From Bordetella parapertussis (GTDB lineage: Bacteria; Pseudomonadota; Gammaproteobacteria; Burkholderiales; Burkholderiaceae_A): a DNA stretch of 64,000 nt. Within the stretch, counting starts at the first letter, position 1. Each line of letters begins with the position of its first letter. Both the position numbers and the translations under genes were made by a program. Below are positions 1-8,887 of this stretch, piece after piece. Location of the stretch: the NCBI GenBank assembly GCA_945862985.1, contig CAMAZF010000007.1, positions 1 to 64,000 of the forward strand. Direction: 5' to 3'. The notes beneath the pieces are model-generated. The model saw only the letters and a list, made by a program, of their open reading frames with translations, was not told where the DNA came from and made no database searches.

Positions 1-1295
1 ACCACCGCCTCATCTGCGTCCTCCACCAGGCTCTCGTCCCAGGCCAGAAGGTCGGGCATGTCGGGCCGCAGGTGGCTGCGTATGTGCTGTGCCGCTGCCT
101 TTCCCACCACCACACATTCGAGCAAGGAGTTGCTCGCAAGGCGATTGGCGCCATGAAGGCCGGTATACCCTGTTTCACCCACGGCATAGAGCCCAGGTAG
201 ATCTGAGAGGCCGGACAAGTCGGTCACCACCCCCCCGCAGGTGTAGTGCGCGGCCGGCACCACGGGAATACACTGCTCGGCCATATCGATGCCCAGGGAC
301 ATGCATCGCGCGTAGATGGTGGGGAAGTGTTCCTGCAGGAATGCGCGCCCAAGATGGGTTGCATTGAGATGCACAAAGTCCAGGCCATGGCGCTTCATCT
401 CGAAGTCGATCGCGCGCGCCACCACATCGCGAGGGGCGAGTTCCGCCCGGGCGTCGTGCTGAGGCATGAATCGAGTTCCGTCGGGCAGCTCGAGCAGGGC
501 CCCTTCACCTCGAAGTGCCTCGGTGATGAGGAAGGTCCGGTCGTCGGGGTGGTATAGGCAAGTGGGGTGAAACTGAATGAACTCCATATTCGCGACGCGG
601 CAGCCTGCTCTCCAGGCCATGGCAATCCCATCGCCGGTCGCCGTTTCGGGGTTGCTGGTGTAACGGTAGACCTTGCCTGCGCCGCCCGTAGCCAGAACCA
701 CCGCACCCGCTGCAATGGCTTCAACTTGTTGGGTGGCAAGGTTGAGCGCGTACACCCCATAACAGCCTTGAGCAGGCTTGGCCTTGCCGGCCTCTCTGCG
801 CCCTGCAAGGTGCTTACGAATGATGAGGTCGACGGCCATCCAGCCTTCCATCAGCTCGATGTTTGGGTGAGCCTTGGCTTTGGCCAGGAGCACATCGTGA
901 ATGGCCTTGCCTGTGGCATCTGCGGCGTGGGCAATCCGTCGATGGCTGTGCCCCCCCTCTTTGACGAGGTGCAGTCCCTCCGGCCCTTGGGGGTCTGGGG
1001 TGAACGGCACGCCTTGGTCTAAGAGCCATCGGATGGCAGCGGCACTGTGTTCAGCAATATGACGAGCAACGGGCTCTACCACCAATCCCGCACCCGCAAT
1101 GAGGGTGTCCTGCACGTGAGATTCAATGTCGTCGGATTCATCAATGACTCCGACGATGCCGCCTTGTGCCCAGGCAGTGGCCGATTCCTCTAGGCTTCGT
1201 TTGGCAAGGATCTTGACGGGAATGTGGTCGGCTGCCTCGAGTGCAACCGTGAGGCCGGCAAGCCCGGAGCCGATGATGATGAGCGGAGGAGTCAT
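1..1295 (-). CDS. nadB: L-aspartate oxidase, C-terminus outside window
   Basis: This flavoenzyme oxidises L-aspartate to iminoaspartate, the first step of de novo NAD synthesis, feeding quinolinate synthase NadA. The minus-strand reading frame starts at an ATG at 1295 and stays open to the window edge, giving 431 codons of a family that is usually about 530 residues, so roughly the last 100 residues are missing. Visible features are an N-terminal FAD-binding Rossmann stretch IIIGSGLAGLTVALEA and, near residue 40, the TAWAQGGI block typical of the NadB/succinate dehydrogenase flavoprotein family. The family call is firm; succinate dehydrogenase flavoprotein is less likely because of the short N-terminus and the soluble, lone setting. 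Confidence 0.9.
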   Translation of the reverse strand, partial: MTPPLIIIGSGLAGLTVALEAADHIPVKILAKRSLEESATAWAQGGIVGVIDESDDIESHVQDTLIAGAGLVVEPVARHIAEHSAAAIRWLLDQGVPFTPDPQGPEGLHLVKEGGHSHRRIAHAADATGKAIHDVLLAKAKAHPNIELMEGWMAVDLIIRKHLAGRREAGKAKPAQGCYGVYALNLATQQVEAIAAGAVVLATGGAGKVYRYTSNPETATGDGIAMAWRAGCRVANMEFIQFHPTCLYHPDDRTFLITEALRGEGALLELPDGTRFMPQHDARAELAPRDVVARAIDFEMKRHGLDFVHLNATHLGRAFLQEHFPTIYARCMSLGIDMAEQCIPVVPAAHYTCGGVVTDLSGLSDLPGLYAVGETGYTGLHGANRLASNSLLECVVVGKAAAQHIRSHLRPDMPDLLAWDESLVEDADEAV

Positions 1296-1482
1296 GGTGT
1301 AGGAGAGGAGGGAGGGGGCCTGCAGCACCGAAGGCTGCTCCCTGAACCGAGGGTTCAGGTGGGCGAGGTCAGAACGGTTTCGGGTTCATCCGACGAGGGA
1401 CGCTCACGCCCACCGCACAATTTCCAAGCCCTGCACACAATTATTGGTTCAGAGAAATAAATCCTCCGAGCCACAGGCGGTT

Positions 1483-2214
1483 TCAGGATAACAGAAGGGA
1501 TTGGAGTTCGACACTGGTATTTGCAACGGCGTCGGCACCCCAGTCATGAACAGGACGCTCGCTTGAGCAAAATCCAAAGGCCGCCGCAATGGTGTGGCAC
1601 CCCGCGTGGTATCCGCTCAGGATGTCCCGATAGTCATCACCCACATACACCACTGACTGAGGATGAACACCCAGCGACTCACAGGCAAAGCGCAGCGGCT
1701 CAGGATGTGGTTTGGGGTAAGCCGTGGTGTCGCCTGAGACACAGACCGCCATGCGTCGGTCGAGACCCAGGGCCTGAATCAAAGGGTGGGTGAATCTCTC
1801 GAACTTATTGGTGACGACCCCCCAGGGGACTCCGCGAAGCTCGAGGTCGTTCACGATGGAATCGAGTCCTTCCATGAATTGAGTCTGGTCAGCAAGTGCC
1901 GCCTCGTAGCGCTCGAGGAACTCGTGCTTGAGGGGCTCGAACTCGGGCGTGTTCCACTCCACTCCAAAGGATTTCTGGATCAGTCCTCGGGCACCCCGTG
2001 ACGCATAGGGGCGGAGATCGGCGAGGGGTAGGGGCTCAAGGCCTCGGTCGACCCGCATGGCGTTGGCTGCGCCACCCAGGTCGGCGGCCGTGTCGAGGAG
2101 CGTTCCGTCGAGATCGAAGAGCACTGCGCGCTGAGGCTGCTGGGCCCACACCGTTCTCCAGTTGGGTCGGGGGATGGGGTGCGCGAGGTGTTCTGCGAGC
2201 AAATCGGGGTTCAT
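1483..2214 (-). CDS. gph: phosphoglycolate phosphatase (HAD family)
   Basis: A 243-residue HAD hydrolase predicted to dephosphorylate 2-phosphoglycolate in the cytoplasm. The four HAD motifs are present: DLDGT at residues 34-38 with the nucleophile Asp, VTNKF near 134, the Lys of KPHP near 168, and the acidic pair in GDDYRD near 192. About 30 residues precede motif I, more than usual, but the ATG is kept because it overlaps the ubiG stop codon as ATGA, indicating translational coupling. UbiG followed by Gph behind an OmpA gene is a familiar betaproteobacterial order. Substrate specificity is inferred from family and context; another small phosphosugar is possible. Confidence 0.85.
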   Translation of the reverse strand: MNPDLLAEHLAHPIPRPNWRTVWAQQPQRAVLFDLDGTLLDTAADLGGAANAMRVDRGLEPLPLADLRPYASRGARGLIQKSFGVEWNTPEFEPLKHEFLERYEAALADQTQFMEGLDSIVNDLELRGVPWGVVTNKFERFTHPLIQALGLDRRMAVCVSGDTTAYPKPHPEPLRFACESLGVHPQSVVYVGDDYRDILSGYHAGCHTIAAAFGFCSSERPVHDWGADAVANTSVELQSLLLS

Positions 2215-2915
2215 GGTTTGCGAAAGGCCATGAGGTAATTGACATCGGTATCTCGCCCCAATGCATAGACCTTCGTGATGGGGTTGTAGGTCATACCGAT
2301 GAGCTCGACCAATTCTAGGCCTGCGTTCCGTGCCGCTCGACTCAGCTCAGAGGGTTTGATGAATTTACTGTACTCGTGCGTGCCCCTGGGGAGCAGACGC
2401 AAGACATACTCTGCCCCCACAATTGCAAACAAAAAACTCTTTGGATTTCGATTGAGGGTGGAGAAGACCACCCAGCCTCCAGGCTTGGCCAGGGCTGAGC
2501 AGGCCTGGACGACGGACTCGGGCTCTGGAACATGCTCGAGCATCTCCATGCAGGTGACTACATCAAACTGCCCTGGTTCTCGCTGAGCCATGTCCTCTGT
2601 AGCGATCTGCTCGTAGCGAACCGAGATGCCTGATTCAAGGCCATGCAACTGGGCTACTTTGAGGCTCTTTTCAGCGAGGTCGATGCCCGTGACCTGAGCC
2701 CCTTTTCGGGCCATGGCCTCGGCAAGAATGCCTCCGCCGCAGCCCACGTCAATGACTTGCTTTCCGTGTAACGGAGTGAGGCCGTCGATCCAGTCGAGCC
2801 TCAGGGGATTGATCTGGTGAAGCGGCTTAAATTCGCTGGTGGGATCCCACCAGCGGCTGGCCAAGGCACTGAATTTTTCAAGCTCTGCGGGGTCTGCATT
2901 GGCATGTGGGTTCAT
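2211..2915 (-). CDS. ubiG: ubiquinone biosynthesis O-methyltransferase
   Basis: A 234-residue SAM-dependent methyltransferase that carries out both O-methylations of the ubiquinone ring. The glycine-rich SAM motif VIDVGCGGG is at residues 54-62, the acidic end of strand beta-2 is GIDLAE near 77, and the post-motif stretch [13 protein letters not shown] lies near 122. The N-terminal block with [11 protein letters not shown] is characteristic of UbiG rather than other class I methyltransferases. Its start overlaps the stop of the upstream OmpA-domain gene by four bases and its stop overlaps gph, so the three are probably one transcript. Confidence 0.95.
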   Translation of the reverse strand: MNPHANADPAELEKFSALASRWWDPTSEFKPLHQINPLRLDWIDGLTPLHGKQVIDVGCGGGILAEAMARKGAQVTGIDLAEKSLKVAQLHGLESGISVRYEQIATEDMAQREPGQFDVVTCMEMLEHVPEPESVVQACSALAKPGGWVVFSTLNRNPKSFLFAIVGAEYVLRLLPRGTHEYSKFIKPSELSRAARNAGLELVELIGMTYNPITKVYALGRDTDVNYLMAFRKP

Positions 2916-3598
2916 TTGTTCAGACGGCTCCCAAGAAGCTCGACTTCCACCCGTCGGTTCTGGGCACGCCCTTCGCGAGTTTTGTTTGTCGCGATAGGCT
3001 TGTCCTCGCCGAAGGACTCCGTGACGATCACTGCGGGGGAGAGACCCTGTTGAACCAGATAGGCTTTCACCGCGTCCGCACGGCGCTCGGAGAGCTTCTG
3101 GTTATAGCGCTGAGTGCCGATCGAGTCGGTATGGCCTTCGACACGAACCTGCTCAATGGTCGCGCCGCGTGCCTTCTCAACCATGGCCTTGAGCTGTGCT
3201 TGCCCCTCTGGCTTGAGTGCACTCTGATCGAAATCGAAGAGCGTGTCTGCACTGAGCTTGAGAGCCTGTGGCGTGGGGGCTACGATGGGGATCTGAGGTC
3301 CAGCGGGCAGGGTGGCCTTGGGCATGGGTGCCGGCGCTGGTGCAACTGGGGCTGCCTTTGGGACGGGGGGAGGTACGGGTTTCTTCACCAGTTGAGGATC
3401 GCAGTCCTCCGTGGCCAGTGCTGGTGTGAAATAGCCAGAGCGTAAGCAATGACCTGCGCCGTCCCGTACGACCACGCCTTGGCTGTCTCGCCAGTAAGCG
3501 CTGCCCGGTTTAGGCTCTGGGGCGCTCGCGAAGACGGTTGTGGTGCAGAGGCCCATGAGTGCTGAAATCATAAGAGAGGACATTCTGATGTGGTTCAT
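2912..3598 (-). CDS. OmpA-domain outer membrane protein
   Basis: A 228-residue envelope protein. A signal peptide covers about residues 1-25 with a cleavage-like ASA. A proline/alanine-rich linker lies around 68-105, and a C-terminal OmpA peptidoglycan-binding domain runs from about 115 to the end, with the [22 protein letters not shown] and NRRVEVEL motifs. No eight-strand beta barrel is visible, so this is the short form found next to ubiG in Burkholderiales rather than classical OmpA. The domain would bind meso-diaminopimelate of peptidoglycan. It overlaps both neighbours by four bases. Confidence 0.85.
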   Translation of the reverse strand: MNHIRMSSLMISALMGLCTTTVFASAPEPKPGSAYWRDSQGVVVRDGAGHCLRSGYFTPALATEDCDPQLVKKPVPPPVPKAAPVAPAPAPMPKATLPAGPQIPIVAPTPQALKLSADTLFDFDQSALKPEGQAQLKAMVEKARGATIEQVRVEGHTDSIGTQRYNQKLSERRADAVKAYLVQQGLSPAVIVTESFGEDKPIATNKTREGRAQNRRVEVELLGSRLNK

Positions 3599-5046
3599 GA
3601 TGAGAGCACCTTGTTTGGATTGAAGAGGTTCTGCGGATCCAGTGCAGATTTGATCTGCCGCATCAGGTCAAGTTCCAGTTTACTCTTGAGGCGAGCGGCC
3701 TCGTCTCGTCGAAGCTGGCCAAGACCATGCTCAGCACTGATGGATCCAGACATCGCGTGAACCTGGTCGTGCACACAGCGTCGAATCTCGTCCTCATGGG
3801 CCCCTACATAGGCTCCGTAGGCGGCGTGACGCTCAGGACGGCCTAAGCCGAGGCCCAAGCTTTCGGGCACCGCAATGTTGAAGTGCAGGTTCCCGTCTCC
3901 GAGGTGTCCGAAGTTGGAGAGTCGAAGCCCTGGCCAACGTTGCTGCAGTTGCATGCGCATCACATCGCAGAACTCGGGGATGGCGGAGATGGGCAGCGAA
4001 ATGTCGAATTTCACCTGGGGGCCTTCTTCCGCGCCTGCAAAGGTGATGTGCTCTCGTAAATCCCAGAAGGATTGGGCCTGAGAGAGGCTCTGGGCCACGA
4101 TGGCATCACTCACGAGTTGATGCTCGAGTGCGGTCTCGAGCACTTGCTCCAACTGAGCTCGTCCCTCTGCCTCCGAGCGAGGATGTGAGATTTCGAGCAG
4201 GACACAGCAGTCGGCCTCGGTACCGAGCGCTGGCGGCTTGGCGAACTGTGGGAAATACTCTGCGACGGGGCGCATCGACTCGGGGGTCATGAACTCAAAG
4301 CCGGTCAGGTTTGCATCGCATTGTGCTTGCGCGTGCTGCAGCAAGAGAACGGCTGCTTTGGCGTTGGATACGCAGGCCAGCGCAGTGACCTGAGCGGCGG
4401 GCTTGGGGTGAAGCGCGAGCACTGCGCCGGTGATCACTCCTAATGTGCCCTCCGCACCAATGAACAGGTCTCGAAGGCTGTACCCGGTGTTGTCTTTACG
4501 AAGCCCGCGCAGGCCGTTCCAGATCTCCCCAGTCGGTGTGACCACCTCGATGCCAAGGCAGAGTGCGCGTGCGTTTCCATACCGCAAGACTGCGGTTCCC
4601 CCAGCATTGGTCGAGAGATTGCCGCCGATGGTGGCCGTGCCTTTGGCCGTGAGGCTCAGCGGAAACAAGAGCCCATAACGCTCCGCAGCCTCATGCACCG
4701 ATTGCATGGTCACGCCCGCGTCGACGGTGATGGTTTTGTTTTCTGGGTCTATGGCGCGAATCTGGCTCATGCGAGACAGGTTGAGAATGAGCTGCTGCCC
4801 AGATGCATCCGGGGTGGCTCCACCCGAGAGGCCGGTGTTCCCTCCTTGGGGAACGATGGGCACCTGGTGCTTCACTGCCAGCTTGACGAGGGCCGCTACC
4901 TCCTCGGTGGTTCGCGGGAAGAACACGCCGAGCGTCTGTCCCTTGAACTTATGTCTCCAGTCTTGGCAATAGGGAGCCGCATCATCCCCAACTGAGACAG
5001 GGATATTGGGGTGTAGCTCCGTGACAATATCAATAAAAGATCTCAT
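3595..5046 (-). CDS. FAD-linked D-2-hydroxyacid dehydrogenase
   Basis: A 483-residue member of the GlcD / D-lactate / D-2-hydroxyglutarate dehydrogenase family. The PCMH-type FAD-binding domain occupies roughly residues 40-220, with PQGGNTGLSGGA binding the FAD diphosphate. The C-terminal FAD-oxidase domain carries GHLGDGNLHFNI, SAEHGLG and the terminal FNPNKVL. I chose the ATG at 5046 because the conserved domain begins just after it; a longer in-frame start at 5148 would add 34 residues lacking family character. Its stop overlaps the OmpA-domain gene. The exact hydroxyacid cannot be read from the sequence. Confidence 0.85.
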   Translation of the reverse strand: MRSFIDIVTELHPNIPVSVGDDAAPYCQDWRHKFKGQTLGVFFPRTTEEVAALVKLAVKHQVPIVPQGGNTGLSGGATPDASGQQLILNLSRMSQIRAIDPENKTITVDAGVTMQSVHEAAERYGLLFPLSLTAKGTATIGGNLSTNAGGTAVLRYGNARALCLGIEVVTPTGEIWNGLRGLRKDNTGYSLRDLFIGAEGTLGVITGAVLALHPKPAAQVTALACVSNAKAAVLLLQHAQAQCDANLTGFEFMTPESMRPVAEYFPQFAKPPALGTEADCCVLLEISHPRSEAEGRAQLEQVLETALEHQLVSDAIVAQSLSQAQSFWDLREHITFAGAEEGPQVKFDISLPISAIPEFCDVMRMQLQQRWPGLRLSNFGHLGDGNLHFNIAVPESLGLGLGRPERHAAYGAYVGAHEDEIRRCVHDQVHAMSGSISAEHGLGQLRRDEAARLKSKLELDLMRQIKSALDPQNLFNPNKVLSS

Positions 5047-5620
5047 GATTCCGTCCGTGCAAGTCTTTCTGCCTAAGTGGCCATCTTCGCATGGGAGTCT
5101 CTGGGTCGCCGGCTTTGCCGGCGCGTACGCCCTGGTCTGGTGGCTCAACTCCCTCGCCCCGAGTTTTCTGGAGGTGGTCGAGAATCGCGTTTCCTTGATT
5201 CACCTTCCGGCCTTCGTTCGGGTGGCGGCCGTCATGATTGGGGGGCTGGCGGGCTGGCTCGGAATCTGGCTGAGTACCATTCTTTTGTCTGTTTTGTGGG
5301 TCGGGGACTCACCCGGGGTGGCTGTGCTCAACGCCTCTGCAACGACGCTTTCGGTGGGTCTTGCAGCCATTTTGGTGGCGGGTCTCACTGGCAAGCGCTC
5401 GGGCTGCCTGAACTCGATCAACCTCAAGAGTATGTTGTTGACCGCGATTTTTGCAGCCATTTTCAACGCGGCTTTTCACAGCGTCGTCTGGACTGCCCAA
5501 GACATTCCACTCACCCACGCGCAGTTCTGGATGATGGTGGCAGGTGACCTGGGCGGAGTGGCCCTGGGGTACTTGTTGTTGCGATGGAGTGTTCGTCTCT
5601 ATAGAAGACGCGCGGCTTAA
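5045..5620 (+). CDS. polytopic membrane protein, unknown function
   Basis: A 191-residue protein with about five hydrophobic segments, near residues 18-37, 50-72, 80-105, 118-138 and 155-175, and a basic C-terminus (RLYRRRAA) that should stay in the cytoplasm. The segment pattern recalls integral-membrane sensory modules of the MASE1 type, but there is no output domain and I do not assign a function. It is divergent from the FAD-linked dehydrogenase, and the two proposed ATG codons overlap within a single CATG, so one of the starts may be wrong. No convincing Shine-Dalgarno sequence precedes this ATG. Confidence 0.6.
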   Translation: MIPSVQVFLPKWPSSHGSLWVAGFAGAYALVWWLNSLAPSFLEVVENRVSLIHLPAFVRVAAVMIGGLAGWLGIWLSTILLSVLWVGDSPGVAVLNASATTLSVGLAAILVAGLTGKRSGCLNSINLKSMLLTAIFAAIFNAAFHSVVWTAQDIPLTHAQFWMMVAGDLGGVALGYLLLRWSVRLYRRRAA

Positions 5621-5640
5621 GCTGTGCAACACTCGGGCCT

Positions 5641-6249
5641 ATGAGTATGGAGCCCCGCACCCTAGAAGAACTCAGTCGCGAACGCCAGGCTTCACCGGTT
5701 GTTCATGAAGAGCCTCCGGAAGGAGGCGCCCTGTCCATTCTGAATCCTCCGCCTCCAGAGCCGCAGGCTCCGCCAGCGCCCAAGGTCAGTTTTGCCGAAC
5801 GGCTGAGACCGGCCGCCCATGCGGTTCGGTCGGTGGGTCGAAATGGGTGGATCGCTTTAGGCGCCGTCACTTTTTTCGGTGGCGTGGTGGCGATGAGCGA
5901 CGCGGTGAAAGAGGGCTACCAGGCCTTTCTGACCGCCATCACCCCCCCGCCCGCTCAACTCTCCGTGCTGGTGACATTAAAAAACGAATGCCCCTATGCC
6001 GATGAGGCGTTCATGGTTCAGGTCCTGCCCAGCGGGGCAAGTGCTGAGTTCATACAGAAGAAGGCTCGTGTGATGGCGCTGGAGGGTCAAAAGGTTCAGG
6101 TGGTCGCAAACAGTCGCTACCCTGGGTTTCATTACGAGAGCAAGTGGGAGGAGGCGGCCCCCGAGGTGACTCTGGTGGCGAACTGTGACAGTCCGGAGGA
6201 GCGACTCCGCGCGACCGCAGAGTCGATTCGCAACAGCCTTAAGAAGTAA
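5641..6249 (+). CDS. single-pass membrane protein, unknown function
   Basis: A 202-residue protein that I do not recognise. Residues 1-50 are rich in proline and glutamate, a single transmembrane segment lies near 68-88 (NGWIALGAVTFFGGVVAM), and the remaining 110 residues would be periplasmic, with two cysteines (in NECPY and ANCDSP) that could form a disulfide. It follows the preceding membrane protein by 20 bases on the same strand. Its last 11 bases overlap the tail of the convergent RidA-like gene. Confidence 0.6.
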   Translation: MSMEPRTLEELSRERQASPVVHEEPPEGGALSILNPPPPEPQAPPAPKVSFAERLRPAAHAVRSVGRNGWIALGAVTFFGGVVAMSDAVKEGYQAFLTAITPPPAQLSVLVTLKNECPYADEAFMVQVLPSGASAEFIQKKARVMALEGQKVQVVANSRYPGFHYESKWEEAAPEVTLVANCDSPEERLRATAESIRNSLKK

Positions 6250-6706
6250 GCTCGGCAATCATCTCGATCTCCACGCAGGCACCTAGCGGAATCTGAACGG
6301 CACCAAACGCACTGCGTGCATGGCTTCCCACCTCGGGACCAAAGACCTCGGCTACCAGCAGGCTGCACCCATTGATCACCAGGTGCTGATCGGTGAAGGT
6401 TGAGGTGGAGTTCACCAGACCCATGAGCTTGATGATTCGCTTGACCCGACGAAGGTCTCCGCCTGCTGCGACTTGAAGCGTGCCCAGGAGGTCGATGGCC
6501 ACGGCTCTGGCCGCTGCCTGTCCTTCCTCAAGCGAGAGGCCCGCTCCGAGCTGTCCTACCCAGGGCTTCCCCTCTTGTTTGGCAATGTGCCCAGACAAGA
6601 AGATCAATGAGCCTGCCCGTACATAGGGGAGATAGGCTGCAGCGGGAATGGAGACGGGTGGGAGGGTAATGCCGAGTTCGTCGAGCTTGTCATACGGGTT
6701 GGACAT
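6239..6706 (-). CDS. RidA/YjgF family protein
   Basis: A 155-residue member of the RidA superfamily, the longer subgroup in which the family motif is followed by about 40 extra residues. Visible landmarks are LIFLSGHIAK near residue 36, the helix GQAAARAVAIDLLGTLQ, and the C-terminal FGAVQIPLGACVEIEMIAEL that normally forms the trimer-interface active-site cleft. The Arg that binds the carboxylate in enamine deaminases is not placed with certainty here, so deaminase activity is only suggested. The start at 6706 gives MSNPYDKL; a start 12 bases upstream is also open. It diverges from egtD. Confidence 0.8.
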   Translation of the reverse strand: MSNPYDKLDELGITLPPVSIPAAAYLPYVRAGSLIFLSGHIAKQEGKPWVGQLGAGLSLEEGQAAARAVAIDLLGTLQVAAGGDLRRVKRIIKLMGLVNSTSTFTDQHLVINGCSLLVAEVFGPEVGSHARSAFGAVQIPLGACVEIEMIAELTS

Positions 6707-6727
6707 GGTGTGCACCATAATGAAGAG

Positions 6728-7717
6728 ATGAAACTTCGCATTGAACAGGTGAATACCACCTCAGAGCAAGTGATTCAGGAGGAACTGTCGCGGGGGCTTC
6801 TGTCTGAGCGGGCCTTCATCTCTCCGAAGTATCTCTATGACGAGCTGGGTTCTCGACTGTTTGAGGCCATTACTGCTCTGCCTGAGTACACGCCTTGTCG
6901 TGATGAGCGTGCCATTTTTGACTCTGCTTTGGCACAAGTGCTTGCCGAGGTGCCACGTGATGCGGCACTCATCGACTTAGGGGCTGGCAGTTGTCGAAAG
7001 GGTGCAATGCTCCTGGCCCCACTGGCGGTCCGTCATTACATTGCCATCGACATTTCTACTGCGTTTCTCCAGGGCTCTCTGGAGCTCATGACCAGGGACG
7101 CGCCGGAGATTCAGATGACGGGTCTGGGCCTGGATTTTTCCAGTGGCCTTCCCCCCGGTATTCTCGATGCTCACCTGGAACCGCGGATGATGAGGGTCTT
7201 CTTCTTTGCGGGCTCCAGCATTGGTAATTTCCATCCGCATGAGGCGGAGGAATTCCTCCGGGGATTGGTCCTCCAGCATGCAGCGGCTGCCATCATCATT
7301 GGAGTGGATTTGGTTCGTGACATTCCTCATCTAGAGGCCGCTTACGACGATGCCTTGGGGGTCACCGCGGCCTTCAACCGAAATCTTCTACTTCATTTGA
7401 ATGCCCGCCTTCAGGCAGATTTTCGGTTGGCTGATTGGCAGCATCGAGCCCTCTTCAACACAGATCAGAGTCGGATTGAGATGCATCTGGTGGCGCAGGA
7501 GGCGACTCAGGTGAACTGGGGCGAACGATCTCGCGCGTTTGAGAGAGGCGAATTCATTCACACCGAGAATTCCTACAAGTACACCGCAGAGGAATTTCGT
7601 CGTCTGCTGCAGAGAGCCGGATTCGACTCGGTTCGCGAAACGATCCACCCAAGTGGTCGCTATGCGCTCCTCACGGCCCTGACTGATCGGAATCCGGCGA
7701 AGGCATCATTGCGATGA
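6728..7717 (+). CDS. egtD: L-histidine N-alpha-methyltransferase EgtD
   Basis: EgtD trimethylates histidine with SAM to give hercynine, the common precursor of ergothioneine and selenoneine. The 329-residue frame shows the family N-terminal block SERAFISPKYLYDELGSRLF, then ALPEYTPCRDE, the SAM-binding LIDLGAGSCRKG near residue 79, and GSSIGNFHPHEAEEFL, which are specific to EgtD-type DUF2260 methyltransferases. I chose ATG 6728; an upstream GTG at 6710 would add six residues. Its last 58 bases overlap the 3' end of the convergent senA/egtB-type gene, and the neighbouring senB and selD place hercynine supply in the selenoneine route. Confidence 0.92.
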   Translation: MKLRIEQVNTTSEQVIQEELSRGLLSERAFISPKYLYDELGSRLFEAITALPEYTPCRDERAIFDSALAQVLAEVPRDAALIDLGAGSCRKGAMLLAPLAVRHYIAIDISTAFLQGSLELMTRDAPEIQMTGLGLDFSSGLPPGILDAHLEPRMMRVFFFAGSSIGNFHPHEAEEFLRGLVLQHAAAAIIIGVDLVRDIPHLEAAYDDALGVTAAFNRNLLLHLNARLQADFRLADWQHRALFNTDQSRIEMHLVAQEATQVNWGERSRAFERGEFIHTENSYKYTAEEFRRLLQRAGFDSVRETIHPSGRYALLTALTDRNPAKASLR

Positions 7718-8865
7718 GGTCGGTAGAAGTTTCGAAAGCGGGCGTCCCTCAGAAGCGGTGAGGTGATCCAGCTCGAACCCTTGAGCAGCCTGTGGTCTCC
7801 GAACCAGGGCGCTGAATATTCTTGGTAAGGGTGGGACCTGAATCCGGAGAATGGAAGGAAAGCATCTGCAGTCCACTCCCAGACATCACCCCAGCGCATG
7901 CCCGCCTTGGCGCCGGCCAGCCATTCCCCTTCCGTGGGGAGTCGTCCCCCTGACCAGCGACACCAAGCCTCTGCCTCGAAGGCGCTGACCAGCATCATCG
8001 GCAGGTCCTCGGGGACCTCCTGCCATTCACCCTGCCAGCACCTCAGGAGCGATCCCCCCTCTTGCATGAGTTGCCTCGGGCCGCTCACGCTGTGGGCCTG
8101 CACCCAGTCCCAACCCTGGGGGCTCCAGTGCCTCCGGTCTCGATATCCCCCCGATTGAACGAACGCCCAGTACTCACCGTGAGTCACCGCTCGTGCATCG
8201 ACCTCGCAGGCTTGAACCTGCCAGCGGGCCTCAGCCCCTTCATTGTCGAACCAGAATTCATCAGCAGGCGGCGCGAGGACGAGGATGCCCTCGTTGATGC
8301 TGAGCGTTTTCCGCAGGCCCTGCACTGAGGGCTTGAGGTCTTTGAGCTGAGGGCCAGGGAGATTGACGCCCAGATTGACCCCCGTCATCCGAAACGCTTC
8401 TGCATGCATCAACTCGTGCGCGAGGGTGAGTCGATGAAAGTAGGGGTCCTGCCCAAGGGCATCATCACCTGAGAGCGTTTGCATCAGGCTGTGGTGTGAG
8501 TCATGAAGTGCGTGGTCGATGCGCGCGTGCGTCCATTCTGGGAGGTCCCACCTCTGACGGTGCGCGAGTAGGGCGGAATTAAAGACCTCGTCAGGCAGGC
8601 CACATGCAGAGCGTGTGAACCCAGACGTGATCGCCTCTGCCCCCATCGCACGATGAGGGTTTCGTGCCGTCCAGTACTCGTTGAACCATGCGACATGACC
8701 AAACTCCCAGAGGGGAGGATTCACAGATTCCAAGACGGGAACGGTCTTCTCGGCCTGCTGAGATGGCGCGGTCATCGACCGAAACAGGTCTAGCGTGTGG
8801 TGGTGTGCCTCCACCCGCGCTTGTATGAGCGAGTGGCCAGAGAGCGTTCTCAGAGACGAAGACAT
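7660..8865 (-). CDS. senA: selenoneine synthase SenA (EgtB-like)
   Basis: A 401-residue non-haem iron sulfoxide-synthase-type enzyme. The N-terminal DinB-like helical domain holds the iron-binding HX3HXE motif (HELMHAE, residues 150-156) and a further His near 57. The C-terminal formylglycine-generating-enzyme-like domain includes GGRLPTEGEWLAGA, GDVWEWTADAF and the terminal GFRSVRAV. In EgtB this fold joins cysteine or glutamylcysteine to hercynine; the SenA subgroup uses a selenosugar instead. I call SenA because it sits head-to-head with a SenB-type glycosyltransferase followed by selD. The ATG at 8865 was chosen because 60 upstream in-frame codons lack family character. An ergothioneine-only EgtB is the alternative. 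Confidence 0.82.
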   Translation of the reverse strand: MSSSLRTLSGHSLIQARVEAHHHTLDLFRSMTAPSQQAEKTVPVLESVNPPLWEFGHVAWFNEYWTARNPHRAMGAEAITSGFTRSACGLPDEVFNSALLAHRQRWDLPEWTHARIDHALHDSHHSLMQTLSGDDALGQDPYFHRLTLAHELMHAEAFRMTGVNLGVNLPGPQLKDLKPSVQGLRKTLSINEGILVLAPPADEFWFDNEGAEARWQVQACEVDARAVTHGEYWAFVQSGGYRDRRHWSPQGWDWVQAHSVSGPRQLMQEGGSLLRCWQGEWQEVPEDLPMMLVSAFEAEAWCRWSGGRLPTEGEWLAGAKAGMRWGDVWEWTADAFLPFSGFRSHPYQEYSAPWFGDHRLLKGSSWITSPLLRDARFRNFYRPHRNDAFAGFRSVRAVRSA

Positions 8866-8887
8866 CACCACAGTGTAGATTGCGATC

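Noticed and set aside
7660-8865. Plain ergothioneine synthase EgtB
   Set aside because: The fold fits EgtB, but head-to-head senB plus selD and the absence of egtA, egtC or egtE favour SenA. Kept as the stated alternative.
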